64,000 nucleotides of DNA from an uncultured Ectothiorhodospiraceae bacterium (GCA_947258695.1 CAMYJG010000015.1:55729-119728); one strand, 5' to 3'. Shown: positions 7,930-17,894, counted from the stretch's first letter. The notes: a model not told the origin generated them from the letters alone. Program-made: numbers and translations.

Positions 7930-8964
7930 ATGCCTATGATACCGCGATCAGTCCCTCCTTGTCAGTCCAATGATGCGACCGAATGGCCAGCCCACCATTG
8001 GCAAACCGCCCTGGCAAGTGCTATTCGGCAACCTGCTGAACTTCTAAGCTATTTAGAATTACCCGAGTCTTTACTGGATGCGGCAACAGCAGCCAGTGAG
8101 TCCTTTGCCCTGCGTGTTCCAAAAGCCTATCTTCACCGTATCGAAAAAGGAAATATTAATGATCCCTTACTACAGCAAATATTACCGTTGGGATCTGAAC
8201 TGATTGAGTCAAAGCAATATAGCTATGATCCTGTTGGCGACTTAGACTCAGTCGAGATACCCGGTTTATTACATAAATATCATGGTCGTGCCTTAATCAT
8301 TACCACTGCGGCATGCGCGGTCCATTGTCGTTATTGTTTCCGCCGTCATTTTCCCTACCAGGAAAACCGGGTTGAACAAAACTGGCAACAAGCCATTGAT
8401 TATATTCGTCAGCATGAGGATATTCATGAAGTGATCTTAAGTGGTGGCGATCCACTTAGCTTGACAGAATCACGTTTAAAAAAATTAACCGATAAACTGC
8501 TGACTATTCCTCATGTTCACACTTTACGTATACACACCCGGTTGCCCATTGTTTTACCTGAACGGGTAAATAATGAACTACTCGATTGGCTCAATTCATT
8601 GCCATGGAAAATTGTTATGGTCTTACATTGTAATCATGCCAATGAAATTGATGAGGCGGTTGCTGATGCCTTACAACAACTTCATCAACATTCAGTAACG
8701 TTACTTAACCAGTCTGTATTACTCGCCCGAGTGAACGATAATGCCGGGGCATTGATAAAATTAAGCGAAAAGCTGTTTAGTAATCATGTCTTGCCCTATT
8801 ACTTACACATGCTGGACAAGGTACAAGGCGCAAAACATTTTTATGTAAACCAGGACACTGCTACACAGTTAATCAACGAAGTACGTCAGTGTTTACCCGG
8901 TTACCTTGTACCTAAACTAGTAATCGAAGAAGCGGGAAAACAATCGAAAACAGCTCTGGCATAA
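7930..8964 (+). CDS. epmB: EF-P-directed L-lysine 2,3-aminomutase (YjeK)
   Basis: A radical-SAM, PLP-dependent enzyme that converts L-lysine to (R)-beta-lysine for EF-P modification. The iron-sulfur motif is C129-x3-C133-x2-C136 (CAVHCRYC). The 344-residue length suits EpmB rather than the longer catabolic KamA enzymes, and pairing with efp and epmA supports this. Two in-frame ATGs (7930 and 7936) lack an obvious ribosome site, so the exact start is uncertain by two codons. It is divergent from efp. Confidence 0.95.
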   Translation: MPMIPRSVPPCQSNDATEWPAHHWQTALASAIRQPAELLSYLELPESLLDAATAASESFALRVPKAYLHRIEKGNINDPLLQQILPLGSELIESKQYSYDPVGDLDSVEIPGLLHKYHGRALIITTAACAVHCRYCFRRHFPYQENRVEQNWQQAIDYIRQHEDIHEVILSGGDPLSLTESRLKKLTDKLLTIPHVHTLRIHTRLPIVLPERVNNELLDWLNSLPWKIVMVLHCNHANEIDEAVADALQQLHQHSVTLLNQSVLLARVNDNAGALIKLSEKLFSNHVLPYYLHMLDKVQGAKHFYVNQDTATQLINEVRQCLPGYLVPKLVIEEAGKQSKTALA

Positions 8965-9221
8965 TATAACTATCCCAGCTTAATGACTCATTCTGTTACA
9001 AAATGTTATATCCGATTCAATTATTGCAACTTTTAACCTTTCATCGCTAAAAATTGCACGAAAACACCTCTAAATGCATTGAAAATAGTCATAAACGACA
9101 AGTTTATGCCATAATTAATACCAGTTAAGCGCAATTAACCAGCTATGCAGCAGCAGCGTCAATAACTAATTAAAAACAGCAGGTTAAGGCAGCCAACGAA
9201 GTTAACATGGGATAAAGAAAG

Positions 9222-11060
9222 ATGGGTAAAAGTATTGGCCTCGATGTGCCAAGCAGAACACTGCCTGACAAAAAGGCATTTAATATCAGACCACGAAAAT
9301 TAGCGACGTGGATTGATGCCCTTCCCCGTGCAAACCTGGGCGAAACTGCCAAACAGATATTTACTGTTCTACATCAAACCAACCAACTCTCGTATCCTTA
9401 CCAGGATCGCATCCGTTTCCTGGAAACTTTGCGTGAACCACTTGATTACGTTACACGCTCAATGAAAAAACATTTCATTGGTGTCAGCTTACCCTTACCA
9501 GAAAAAAGCCAAAAAATTGCCAGTATCACCAAGGAGCTGTTTTCCAGTATGGCTACCGGATACAAAATTGCTTTGGAAGACACCCTGGCAAACAACCTGA
9601 TGATTTTTGATAAAAAGTCACTGGCACTATTAACCCATCGAAGTATTTCTTATATCGGACAAAATTTTTTAACCGCTTACCAATCCTACTCTCCTTTTGA
9701 TGAACAAGATTGGGCCGAACTGCATAAGCTTTATCAATTTGCTGAAAAACGAAATATACTGAAAAATAAAATCCGCGATGATCAACTGAGTTACGTTGAG
9801 AAAACCTCTATTTCAACTGAATACACGCGAATATTACTGTTATCACTTGCTTCACCTTATCACTTACGCCAGGGTGAATCCGGTAAAGTCTATGGCGCAT
9901 TAGAGCGCTGGCTAAACCAGCCAATTATTCGTGCTTTAAACGACAAGGATGAAGACAATAATAAATTTGTTGATAACCTGGCTGAAGCGCATGCACCCAT
10001 GGCGTTAGCACTGACATTAGCAAAAGAGACTGTTGACCCGAGCACATTAAGAGTCATTGATACCTTAGATATTGCTGAAAAATTAGAGTACGAACTCAAA
10101 AATACTGAAGACATCGGTGCCTCCACTATTACTAACATTGATATGGTACGACCTGATTTGTCGCATGATCTGCTGCATCGATTACTTATTGCCTGGGCCA
10201 TGGCCAGTAAACGACACTTTCCAAGAACCAATAAAAATGAGCAGGTTAAAATTACTATTGGTTTAAGTGCCGCTCACCAATTTATCACTCAAAAAGCGCA
10301 GGCCATGGATAATGGTCAATACACCAATAAATACAACCATCGAGCTCATTTTGAAAGCACCGAGATAAAACTTGATCTTAAAGATCCGGCATCGTCCTCT
10401 GATGATGTCTGGGGGCTGATCTACCCATCCGAGTCAAAAATGGGTATCGAGCCACTGGTTGAACAGGAACTCAGCCTGCAAGATCCTAATGCCATTGAGA
10501 TAACCCCCTTACAAACTGAAGCGAAAGAATATCGCGCTGATAACTGGTTAATCGTCAATGAAAGCGCCAAAGGCCTGATGATTAACAACCAGGAAGAATT
10601 AAGTAACAAGGCCCAGGTTGGTGAGTTGGTGAGTGTACGCCGCCAGCAAGCAAATAAGCCTGAAAGATGGAGTATTGGCGTCATTCGCTGGATCAGGTTC
10701 AATAAGGATAAAACCTTACAAATGGGGATAGAAACGCTTAACCCAAATGGAGCAGCCGTTGGTATTCGTCCTGCCGCTACACCAAATGCCCCGTTGCAAC
10801 GTACATTAATGCTACCAGAATTAAAAAACCTGAAACAGCCAGCCTGTTTAATTACCAGCCCCGTTCCATGGCGTGAGGGCAATAAAATCGTTATAAATAT
10901 GCTGGGTAAAGAAGTACCGGCGACACTCACCAAATCGGTACAAAGTACAGGTTTATTTTCTCAGTTCCAGTTTATTATTGAATCGCATAATAAATCTGAA
11001 GCAAAGGTCGAAATAAGTGAAAAAGAACAAGATTTCAACCAGATTTGGTCTTCAATTTAG
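9222..11060 (+). CDS. Conserved protein upstream of fimX, possible degenerate PilZ domain
   Basis: A 612-residue soluble protein without signal peptide or membrane segment. The first ~350 residues are helix-rich. The C-terminal part (about 440-560) has NESAKGLMI, which resembles the (D/N)xSxxG element of PilZ c-di-GMP domains, but I cannot find a clear RxxxR motif. Its position directly ahead of fimX matches the Pseudomonas arrangement, in which an uncharacterised conserved gene (PA4958-type) precedes fimX, suggesting a role in the same c-di-GMP and type IV pilus pathway. That role is inference. Confidence 0.6.
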   Translation: MGKSIGLDVPSRTLPDKKAFNIRPRKLATWIDALPRANLGETAKQIFTVLHQTNQLSYPYQDRIRFLETLREPLDYVTRSMKKHFIGVSLPLPEKSQKIASITKELFSSMATGYKIALEDTLANNLMIFDKKSLALLTHRSISYIGQNFLTAYQSYSPFDEQDWAELHKLYQFAEKRNILKNKIRDDQLSYVEKTSISTEYTRILLLSLASPYHLRQGESGKVYGALERWLNQPIIRALNDKDEDNNKFVDNLAEAHAPMALALTLAKETVDPSTLRVIDTLDIAEKLEYELKNTEDIGASTITNIDMVRPDLSHDLLHRLLIAWAMASKRHFPRTNKNEQVKITIGLSAAHQFITQKAQAMDNGQYTNKYNHRAHFESTEIKLDLKDPASSSDDVWGLIYPSESKMGIEPLVEQELSLQDPNAIEITPLQTEAKEYRADNWLIVNESAKGLMINNQEELSNKAQVGELVSVRRQQANKPERWSIGVIRWIRFNKDKTLQMGIETLNPNGAAVGIRPAATPNAPLQRTLMLPELKNLKQPACLITSPVPWREGNKIVINMLGKEVPATLTKSVQSTGLFSQFQFIIESHNKSEAKVEISEKEQDFNQIWSSI

Positions 11061-11167
11061 ACCTTAATCTAAGAAAAAATCATTTAAGTCAAGGATTTGC
11101 ATGCCGATATGTTTTATAAGCATAATAGCGGCTTAAATACCCGCAAAAATAAAAATAAGGAAAGCGA

Positions 11168-13243
11168 GTGAGTAACGAAAAACTGTTACGTGTTTTAACT
11201 ATATTTGATTCTTCTGAAGAAGCAGAGGTCCTGATAAATGTACTGCGTAAAGCCGGTTACATTGTGCGGGATATTCGCGTCGAGGATGATGAGGATATGG
11301 AAACAGCTATCGAAGACAACCCTCTCGATATTATCCTCGCAAAACAAACCTTACCCATTTTTAGTGCAAAGCAGGCGGTTAAACTGTTACTTGCATCCGG
11401 GCGGGATATTCCTCTTGTTGTGATTACACCCAAAAGCCAGGAAGCGAGTGCACTCGACGTGTTAAATATGGGTGCACGTGATGCCGTGGCCAGCGATCAG
11501 GGTGATCGCCTTAAATTCGTGGTGCAACGTGAACTGGCGGACATACAAAACCGCCGCGCTCTAAGACGCAATGAAAAACTATTGCATGAAACTGAAAAGC
11601 GAACCCGTAGCTTAATTGATAGTTCACGTGATGCTATCGCCTATGTTCATGATGGTGCACATATTTATGCCAACAGCGCTTATTTAAAAATGTTTGGCTA
11701 TGCCGATCTTGAAGACATAGAAGGTATGCCAATACTTGATATGGTCAGTAGTGATGAACATGCAAAATTAAAAGAATTTTTACGTGGTTACGCAAAAGGA
11801 CAAATCACGGATGACACGCTCGATGTTGTTGGCCAACACACCGAAGGTAAAACGTTTAATATCACCATGGAATTTTCGAATGCCAGTATGGAAGGTGAGT
11901 CCTGTAGCCAGATTATCATAAGAGATAAAGCACAAAGTAAAGAGCTGGAAAAACAACTCAATGTGCTTAGTAAACAGGACCTGTTAACCGGTTTATATAA
12001 CCATACCTATTTCATTGAGCAAGCAGACAAAATGATTTCGCGTGCAGTTGAAGGTCAGGCTAAAGGCGCTTTGCTTTATATCATGCTCGATAAATATGAT
12101 GAGATTAAAAACAATGTCGGTATATCTGGTCGGGATCATGTGTTGACTGATATCGCCACCTTACTTAAAGAAAAAATTTCTAACTTAGGCTTACTGGCTC
12201 GTTTTGAAGGTTCTGCATTTACCTTGTTATTAAATAATGCCGATCAAACCCAGGCAGAAAAAATTGCTGGTGGTATATGTAAATTAGTCCATGACCACAT
12301 TTCTGAAGTTAACGAAAAATCAATTACCACGACCAGTAGTATTGGTATCACCAGTATTAATGAAACAACCAGCAACCTGCAAGATTGCCTGGAAAGAGCC
12401 GAAAAAGGTGCATTAGCCGCTGAAAAAGCGGGCGGTGATCAATTCAGTATATTTAACCCGGCTATTGAAGAACTGGCAGAGAAAGAACAGTACACCGTTT
12501 GGGCAAATAAAATTAAGGTCGCGCTTAAAGAAAATAAATTCCACTTACTCTATCAACCTGTTGTCAGTTTACGAGGTGAGCCCGGCGCTCATTATGAAGT
12601 TCTGGTCAGAATGACTGATGATGATGGTAATGAAGTGTTACCTACTGAATTTTTACCTGCCGCAGAAGCAATGGGACTGATTAACTATGTCGATCGTTGG
12701 ATCATTGCCCATGTCTTTATGTTGCTGGCAGAACGAATGAAAGCCGGAATAAGTACGCGTTTCTTCATTAAACTTTCTTCAGGTTCACTCACCGACCTTG
12801 AGTTTCTGCCCTGGATTACAGAGCGAATTAAATCACTGCGGCTGGATGCGGATAGCCTGGTCTTTACTCTTAATGAAACAACTGCACTTAATTACCTGAA
12901 ACAAGCAAAAGCCACATTACAAGGTTTACGTTCAATTAATTGCCGGGTTGGTTTAGAAAACTTTGGTACCGAACAAAATGTATTCCAGTCATTGAAACAC
13001 CTTGATGTTAATTATCTGAAAATTGATTCATCCTTAGCACTGAACCTAAAAGACAGTATAGAAAACCAGGAAAAACTAAAAGAAATTGCAGAAGAAGCTA
13101 ATGATAAAGGCATTATGGCAATTGCCGCCTTTGTTGAAGATGCCAATAGTATGGCGTTGTTATGGCAAAGTAGCGTTGCCTTTATCCAGGGTCACTTCCT
13201 GCAGCAACCTGATGCTGAGCTCAAATACGATTTTGAGCAATAG
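11168..13243 (+). CDS. fimX: FimX-like c-di-GMP receptor (degenerate REC-PAS-GGDEF-EAL)
   Basis: Its 691 residues equal my recollection of the length of P. aeruginosa FimX, a polar c-di-GMP receptor controlling type IV pilus assembly. The receiver-like domain (1-125) lacks the phospho-acceptor aspartate (LDIILAKQTLP). PAS lies at about 145-250. The GGDEF signature is replaced by EGSAF, and EAL by EVL (YEVLVRM), so cyclase and phosphodiesterase activities are probably lost while c-di-GMP binding may remain. The start is GTG with AGGA upstream. Other pilus regulators (pilS, pilR) are at 58.9-61.9 kb. Confidence 0.88.
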   Translation: MSNEKLLRVLTIFDSSEEAEVLINVLRKAGYIVRDIRVEDDEDMETAIEDNPLDIILAKQTLPIFSAKQAVKLLLASGRDIPLVVITPKSQEASALDVLNMGARDAVASDQGDRLKFVVQRELADIQNRRALRRNEKLLHETEKRTRSLIDSSRDAIAYVHDGAHIYANSAYLKMFGYADLEDIEGMPILDMVSSDEHAKLKEFLRGYAKGQITDDTLDVVGQHTEGKTFNITMEFSNASMEGESCSQIIIRDKAQSKELEKQLNVLSKQDLLTGLYNHTYFIEQADKMISRAVEGQAKGALLYIMLDKYDEIKNNVGISGRDHVLTDIATLLKEKISNLGLLARFEGSAFTLLLNNADQTQAEKIAGGICKLVHDHISEVNEKSITTTSSIGITSINETTSNLQDCLERAEKGALAAEKAGGDQFSIFNPAIEELAEKEQYTVWANKIKVALKENKFHLLYQPVVSLRGEPGAHYEVLVRMTDDDGNEVLPTEFLPAAEAMGLINYVDRWIIAHVFMLLAERMKAGISTRFFIKLSSGSLTDLEFLPWITERIKSLRLDADSLVFTLNETTALNYLKQAKATLQGLRSINCRVGLENFGTEQNVFQSLKHLDVNYLKIDSSLALNLKDSIENQEKLKEIAEEANDKGIMAIAAFVEDANSMALLWQSSVAFIQGHFLQQPDAELKYDFEQ

Positions 13244-13265
13244 CTCGCACTGATTTATTTAAGAA

Positions 13266-14183
13266 TTAGTCAATGACATTTTCACGAATGAAATGAATTC
13301 TTTTATTTAAAGGTGGATGACTACTGAAAATAGTTTTTATACTGCCCATATTGCCTACCAGGCCTTCCAATACTACCGTTGTTAATCCAAAAGCTGTGAT
13401 CTGTTTTAAAAATAATGGGTGTTGTTTTGTATCAGATAAACGTTGTAAAGCGGAAATCATTTTTTCTCCGCCATTAATTAATGCACTGGTTTTATCAGCA
13501 GAGTACTCTCGCTGTCGACTAAACCACATCACGATAAAATGAGGAAACAAGCCCATTAGCAACATACAAAACCAATAAACACTTAAATAGGCAATACCAC
13601 CCTGGCTACGCTGACGAAAAATCAAACCATCAATCAACCAGCCAAAAAACCGGGCTGGTAATTCAGTTAAACAAACCACGATACCCTGGGCAATGGATAG
13701 TGAAACCATATCACCATTCTCGATATGTGCCAGTTCATGTCCAATGACCGCCTCAAGCTCATCCTGATCGAGACTTTCAAGTAGACCGCTGCTAACAGCA
13801 AACATGGCATGTCGCTCTCCCCAACCCGTGGTGAATGCGTTCAAATCAGAAGCATAAAAAACGCCTATTTTCGGCATCATTATACCCAGCTGACGCGATT
13901 GCCTTTGCACCGAGGTAAAGAGCCACTTTTCCAGGTAAGTCGACGGTTGCTTAATCAGGGTAACACCCAGCATAAAGCGAGCAATCATCTCAGAGAAAAT
14001 AAACGAGATGGACGCCCCTACAATGGCAAGAAAGATGACCAGGCTGATAAACCAGCCTGTATCAAGGCTAAATAGCTTTAAAAAGTAATCAAAATCGAGG
14101 AAATACAGGGCTAATCCCAGGTTCAGCAACAATGCCAACAGGGTCACGAAAACAAGATAAAATGTTGTCTTTTTATTCATCAT
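13266..14183 (-). CDS. htpX: HtpX-like membrane M48 zinc protease
   Basis: An inner-membrane metalloprotease for quality control of misfolded membrane proteins. The active site is H149-E150-x2-H153 (GHELAHIENGD), with a distal glutamate in EYSADK. Hydrophobic helices lie near 8-30, 43-65, 165-180 and 198-220. The 305-residue length is near normal for HtpX. It converges on fimX with a 22-base gap. No convincing sigma-32 promoter was found upstream, unlike clpB in this window. Confidence 0.9.
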   Translation of the reverse strand: MMNKKTTFYLVFVTLLALLLNLGLALYFLDFDYFLKLFSLDTGWFISLVIFLAIVGASISFIFSEMIARFMLGVTLIKQPSTYLEKWLFTSVQRQSRQLGIMMPKIGVFYASDLNAFTTGWGERHAMFAVSSGLLESLDQDELEAVIGHELAHIENGDMVSLSIAQGIVVCLTELPARFFGWLIDGLIFRQRSQGGIAYLSVYWFCMLLMGLFPHFIVMWFSRQREYSADKTSALINGGEKMISALQRLSDTKQHPLFLKQITAFGLTTVVLEGLVGNMGSIKTIFSSHPPLNKRIHFIRENVID

Positions 14184-14416
14184 TTTGCCGTATGTAAATA
14201 AAATGTATTACAAATCCCTTATAATAAAGACAATTCACATAGAGAAAGAATACCCTGTTTTTCTTTAAATTCATAACGCTATAATCACTATATGTTTGAA
14301 TAATTTCTAGGGGTATAAAAAATTTCTGCTACTTATCGAGCATGCGTGATATATTGGCCGCATACAAAAATAATAATTAAGTATTTCTGACTAAATTATT
14401 AATTGGAAAACCTTAA

Positions 14417-15946
14417 ATGGTTAACTTACGAAGAATATTAACATTTTGCTTATCCCCCAAAGCAAGGTTAAAAACCTTTCTTCATGGCCGCTTAGTACCC
14501 AAGCATTTCCCTATCGCTTATAAGCTTGCAGCAATCTTGACCCTACTGATTAGCAGTGGAATGATTCTTCTTGGTCTGGTTATAGTGAATAATCAAACCC
14601 ATTTACTGCAAAAACAAATGAATCATTTTGCAGATACGGTTGTTGAACAATTGGCCGATAACTCGAAAGAACTGGTTATGTCTGATGATATTCTCAGTTT
14701 AATGGTTGTTATTAGCAATTTAGGTACACAAAGTAATATTTTAGGCGCCGTCATATATTCCGATGATGGACAAATACTTGCATCAACCGGCGTTATTCCG
14801 AGTGATGAAATTTATCGTCTATATAATCGCTCAGAAGAAAGTAAGAATGATCACTTCCAGTTACAGTGGCGCACGAATGCTGCTGGCGGCCAAGCTGTCG
14901 GTGCCACTTCTTATATCTCTCCCATTAAGTTTCAAAATATCGTGGCGGGTCATGCCTTAGTGACATTTAGTACCGCTGAAATCGATCAAACTATTGCCGA
15001 CATGATTAATGCCATTATAGCGGCAACAATTATTATGATCTTACTCGGTGTGTTTGTCTCTCTGCACATGGGTCGACGTATCTCAAAACCATTGCACTCA
15101 TTAATGGATGCCAGCCGTGAAATATCGAATGGTAACTATGAATATCAAATTAAAGAGCGTCGTAACGATGAGCTCGGAAATTTAACTACCGCACTCAACC
15201 GCATGGCAGATGGCCTGCTGGAAAAAACACAAGTTGAAAATGCTTTCTCGCGCTATGTTTCAAAAAACATTGCAAAAGAAATTATGGGTAACCTCGAACA
15301 TATTCAACTTGGCGGCCATCATGTTGACGGCAGTGTTATTTTTGCAGACATCGTCGGTTTCACACAACTATCAGAAACTTATTCAGCCGACGAGATTGCC
15401 GGTGTATTAAACGATTATTTCTCTTACATCACCCTCGCTAGTAAAATGCACCAGGGTACCATTGATAAATACATGGGTGACTGTGCCATGATTGTATTCG
15501 GTGTGCCTGAAGAAGATAAGTTACATAAATTACATGCCGTTTATTGCGCCGTTATGATTCAAAAACTGGTTGAGCGCATCAATGCCATTCGTAGAAGCAA
15601 TAACAAGTTAGCAGTATCTTTCCGTATTGGTATTAACAGCGGTTCTATGCTCGCAGGCAACCTGGGTTCAACGGAGAGAATGCAATACACGGTTGTAGGT
15701 GAATCGGTAAACCTGGCATCACGCTTACAACACATCGCAGAGAAAGACCAAATCATTATCAGCAGCGAGTTTTATAATGATCCGGATATAAAATGGCGAT
15801 TAACTGCAGAAAAATATAAATCTATTTATCTGAGGGGTATTACGGAAGAAGTATCGACCTATATTGTGAAAGATGTAATTGCCCTATACCAGGACAAGAT
15901 AGATGAACAGATTGATGAGATTTTACGGATAAAACCTGCCGCATAA
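14417..15946 (+). CDS. Membrane class III adenylate cyclase with HAMP domain
   Basis: A 509-residue receptor-type cyclase. A membrane helix at about 36-56, an external sensory segment, a second helix (195-215), a HAMP domain and a cyclase homology domain (about 290-460) follow in order. Metal-binding aspartates are in FADIVGFT and YMGDCAM, with the substrate lysine in TIDKYMGD; NLASRL carries the transition-state Asn and Arg. These features suggest ATP as substrate and an active enzyme. P. aeruginosa CyaB is a related design feeding the CRP homologue Vfr. It is coupled by a one-base overlap to a lipoprotein gene. Confidence 0.88.
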   Translation: MVNLRRILTFCLSPKARLKTFLHGRLVPKHFPIAYKLAAILTLLISSGMILLGLVIVNNQTHLLQKQMNHFADTVVEQLADNSKELVMSDDILSLMVVISNLGTQSNILGAVIYSDDGQILASTGVIPSDEIYRLYNRSEESKNDHFQLQWRTNAAGGQAVGATSYISPIKFQNIVAGHALVTFSTAEIDQTIADMINAIIAATIIMILLGVFVSLHMGRRISKPLHSLMDASREISNGNYEYQIKERRNDELGNLTTALNRMADGLLEKTQVENAFSRYVSKNIAKEIMGNLEHIQLGGHHVDGSVIFADIVGFTQLSETYSADEIAGVLNDYFSYITLASKMHQGTIDKYMGDCAMIVFGVPEEDKLHKLHAVYCAVMIQKLVERINAIRRSNNKLAVSFRIGINSGSMLAGNLGSTERMQYTVVGESVNLASRLQHIAEKDQIIISSEFYNDPDIKWRLTAEKYKSIYLRGITEEVSTYIVKDVIALYQDKIDEQIDEILRIKPAA

Positions 15947-16989
15947 TGAGACAAATACTTTTATTGCTCTTTATAGCCATCAGCATAAATGGCTGCTCAC
16001 TTCTCTACTCCTACAGTGATAATTTACCACAACGCCTTGATCAGTTAACTGCTGAAAAAAAATTCAACACCGCTTTAAATACCATTGAACACATCAAACC
16101 AAGTCATAAAGATTACCGCTTAATCCAGAAGAAAAAAATTGTTATTCGTAACAAAATGAATGTCTATGAAAAAAATGCAATAGACAAATCAAGCCAACTT
16201 GCCCGTCAAGGTTACTGGTTAAAAGCCTTGGAGACTCTTGATAACGTAGCCGAAAATATTCTCGAAACACAAAAAATAGATGCTCAGCGTAAAAAACTAC
16301 TGGCAGAACGTAAAAAAGTCATTTCAGGTTATGAGAATGATATTTTATACAGCCAGGCTAAAAGCCTGGCCGATAAAATGGGTTTATATAAAAAGATAAA
16401 AAGAACCGTTAGCATGTCTGAGGATAATCAACTGGATATCGATGAGTTTGATGAACTAAGACAAGAAACCAGCATGAGATTAGTACAACGCAGCGAACAA
16501 CAGTTTAAAGCCGGTCGTTATGATAATGCTCTCACTACCGTTAACCTTGCCCTAAAGCTCAAACCAGATGAAGACATCACGGAAGAACTGAATAATATAA
16601 AAGAGCGTGTTACCAAGGCAACCAAACTAAAAAAATTATCTTACATAAAAAAAGTTAAAACCTTGCTCAGTAAATTATCACAAGGATACAGCCACGCAAT
16701 TTTAAAAGAAACAAAAGAAACGATTACCTGGTTGAATACCATAAAAGGTAATGAAAAAGAATATGTAAAACTGATTGCTAAACTCAAAAAGCATCTTGCT
16801 AATGGCGTAAAAGAAAATTTTCAGGCTGCAAGAAAATTATATAGCGAGGGAAAAACTCAGGAAGCATTAAGTATCTGGCTGGATCTTAAAGAATTAGATC
16901 CCAACCATCCTAAGCTTGACTCCCATATTGAACGAGCTCAAAAAGTATTAATTAAGCTTAAAGAGTTGAGTAATAAACCAAAGAAATAA
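15946..16989 (+). CDS. TPR-like lipoprotein coupled to adenylate cyclase
   Basis: A 347-residue predicted lipoprotein: signal MRQILLLLFIAISINGC places the lipid cysteine at residue 17. The rest is lysine-rich and helical, with repeated motifs resembling tetratricopeptide helices (for example FKAGRYDNALTTVNLALKLKP and YSEGKTQEALSIWLDLKEL). The start codon overlaps the cyclase stop by one base, implying one operon; it may present a periplasmic or envelope signal to the cyclase sensor. I recognise no named family. Confidence 0.75.
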   Translation: MRQILLLLFIAISINGCSLLYSYSDNLPQRLDQLTAEKKFNTALNTIEHIKPSHKDYRLIQKKKIVIRNKMNVYEKNAIDKSSQLARQGYWLKALETLDNVAENILETQKIDAQRKKLLAERKKVISGYENDILYSQAKSLADKMGLYKKIKRTVSMSEDNQLDIDEFDELRQETSMRLVQRSEQQFKAGRYDNALTTVNLALKLKPDEDITEELNNIKERVTKATKLKKLSYIKKVKTLLSKLSQGYSHAILKETKETITWLNTIKGNEKEYVKLIAKLKKHLANGVKENFQAARKLYSEGKTQEALSIWLDLKELDPNHPKLDSHIERAQKVLIKLKELSNKPKK

Positions 16990-17001
16990 TATGTCCGTTT
17001 T

Positions 17002-17280
17002 CGGACGGACAGCCGAGTTACTTTTTCTTGCTTGTCCAAGCAAAAGTAACCAAAAAGAAAGACACCCGAAGACTTGTTGGGATTTCCAATCCCAATACCC
17101 TCACATCAAAACAAAAACAGGCACTCGCCAACTCGGTCGTAGAACCACTACGTGTTTCATTCGACATGTCCTACACGCTCTGCGTTCTGGCCACGCCAAG
17201 TAAAGCTTCTGATCCGCTCAAACAAAGGCTCGCTATAATCCTGTTTTTATTTAGATGCTCGGCTGCGTCTAACGGGCATG
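17002..17280 (+). repeat. Structured repeat family R1, copy C
   Basis: Shares with copy B (176-388) the CGGACGG start, the GTTACTTTTTCTTGC hairpin, the GGGATTTCCAATCCC palindrome, the GGCACTCGC and AAGCTTCT blocks and the GTCTAACGGG end. Its block is closed by arms AAAAACAGG/CCTGTTTTT, different from those of A and B but again complementary. About 60 extra bases sit inside the block. It directly precedes the integron cassette run. An open frame at 16991-17203 is translation of this repeat and is not called as a gene. Confidence 0.8.
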
Positions 17281-17552
17281 GCCCAGCAGCAGATATTAGT
17301 GCGATGATGACTGCTAACGACCCATAGCTGCCAGTTAAATTTTACCCTTCCAAACACAACACACCTCTAAAGCAGACATTCATAACTTCTAAACTCTCTA
17401 TATATCCTTGCACTTTGCAATCAGAGGTCCCGATTTGCTCTTTATGAATTTCAGACATAAACTATTGATAAATAAAAAATAAAGGGGCTATATAAGTGAA
17501 TACTGTTAATGTTATACGGACCCCGTTAATCATCTGTTAGGTTTAAAAAAAA
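17281..17552. other. Non-coding stretch leading into cassette run
   Basis: No gene is seen between repeat R1 copy C and the first cassette ORF. A weak palindrome (GGGGCTATATAA against GTTATACGGACCCC) lies at about 17484-17525, immediately before the core-like GTTAGGT. It could be a degraded attC or an attI-like region. Confidence 0.4.
17536..17542 (+). other. Integron core-type site GTTAGGT (left boundary of cassettes)
   Basis: GTTAGGT matches the integron recombination core GTTRRRY perfectly and lies 10 bases before the first cassette ORF. This is where the 3' end of a preceding attC, or an attI site, is expected. No clean partner (RYYYAAC) is seen within normal attC distance upstream, so the site is either degraded or attI-like. 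Confidence 0.5.
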
Positions 17553-17894
17553 ATGAATGCGTTATCTATAGGGTTAGGAGCTTTAATATTACTTGGTTTA
17601 CTTTTCAATCCTGCAGGAACACTTTTTACTTATGATGCAGTGGCTTTTTTTATTTCAGGTGTAGCCTTAATTTCTGTTGGTGTTACATCAATAAAAAAGA
17701 AAAAACCGCAAATAATATATTACCTTGCATTAATTGCTTTATTTAGTTATTTCGTAGTTATATATAGCCGCTTTACTTACACATCACAAGAAGCATGGTG
17801 GCTGCCTTTAATTTTTGATGCTTGGTTTATCTTTCACATAGTTTTTATAATAGTGAAGAAAAAACCTAACAAGGCAATCAAAATGGACGTTTAA
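17553..17894 (+). CDS. Small membrane protein, cassette 1
   Basis: A 113-residue protein with about three hydrophobic helices (4-20, 26-45 and 52-70) plus a fourth near 84-104, and a lysine-rich tail. No family is recognised. It starts 10 bases after a core-type GTTAGGT, has no Shine-Dalgarno sequence, and its stop codon lies inside the following attC-like site. These are typical positions for an integron cassette ORF. Translation may depend on an upstream transcript. Confidence 0.6.
   Translation: MNALSIGLGALILLGLLFNPAGTLFTYDAVAFFISGVALISVGVTSIKKKKPQIIYYLALIALFSYFVVIYSRFTYTSQEAWWLPLIFDAWFIFHIVFIIVKKKPNKAIKMDV

Noticed and set aside
14184..14416. Sigma-32 promoter upstream of htpX
   Set aside because: A CCCC element is present on the minus strand but no CTTGAA-type -35 lies at suitable spacing.
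16991..17203. 70-codon open frame after the lipoprotein gene
   Set aside because: It is translation of repeat R1 copy C; its peptide matches the repeat-derived Mut7-C tail and shows no independent gene character.
17281..17552. Complete fourth attC site or attI upstream of the first cassette
   Set aside because: Only the GTTAGGT core is clear; no partner core or full palindrome could be found within normal distance.
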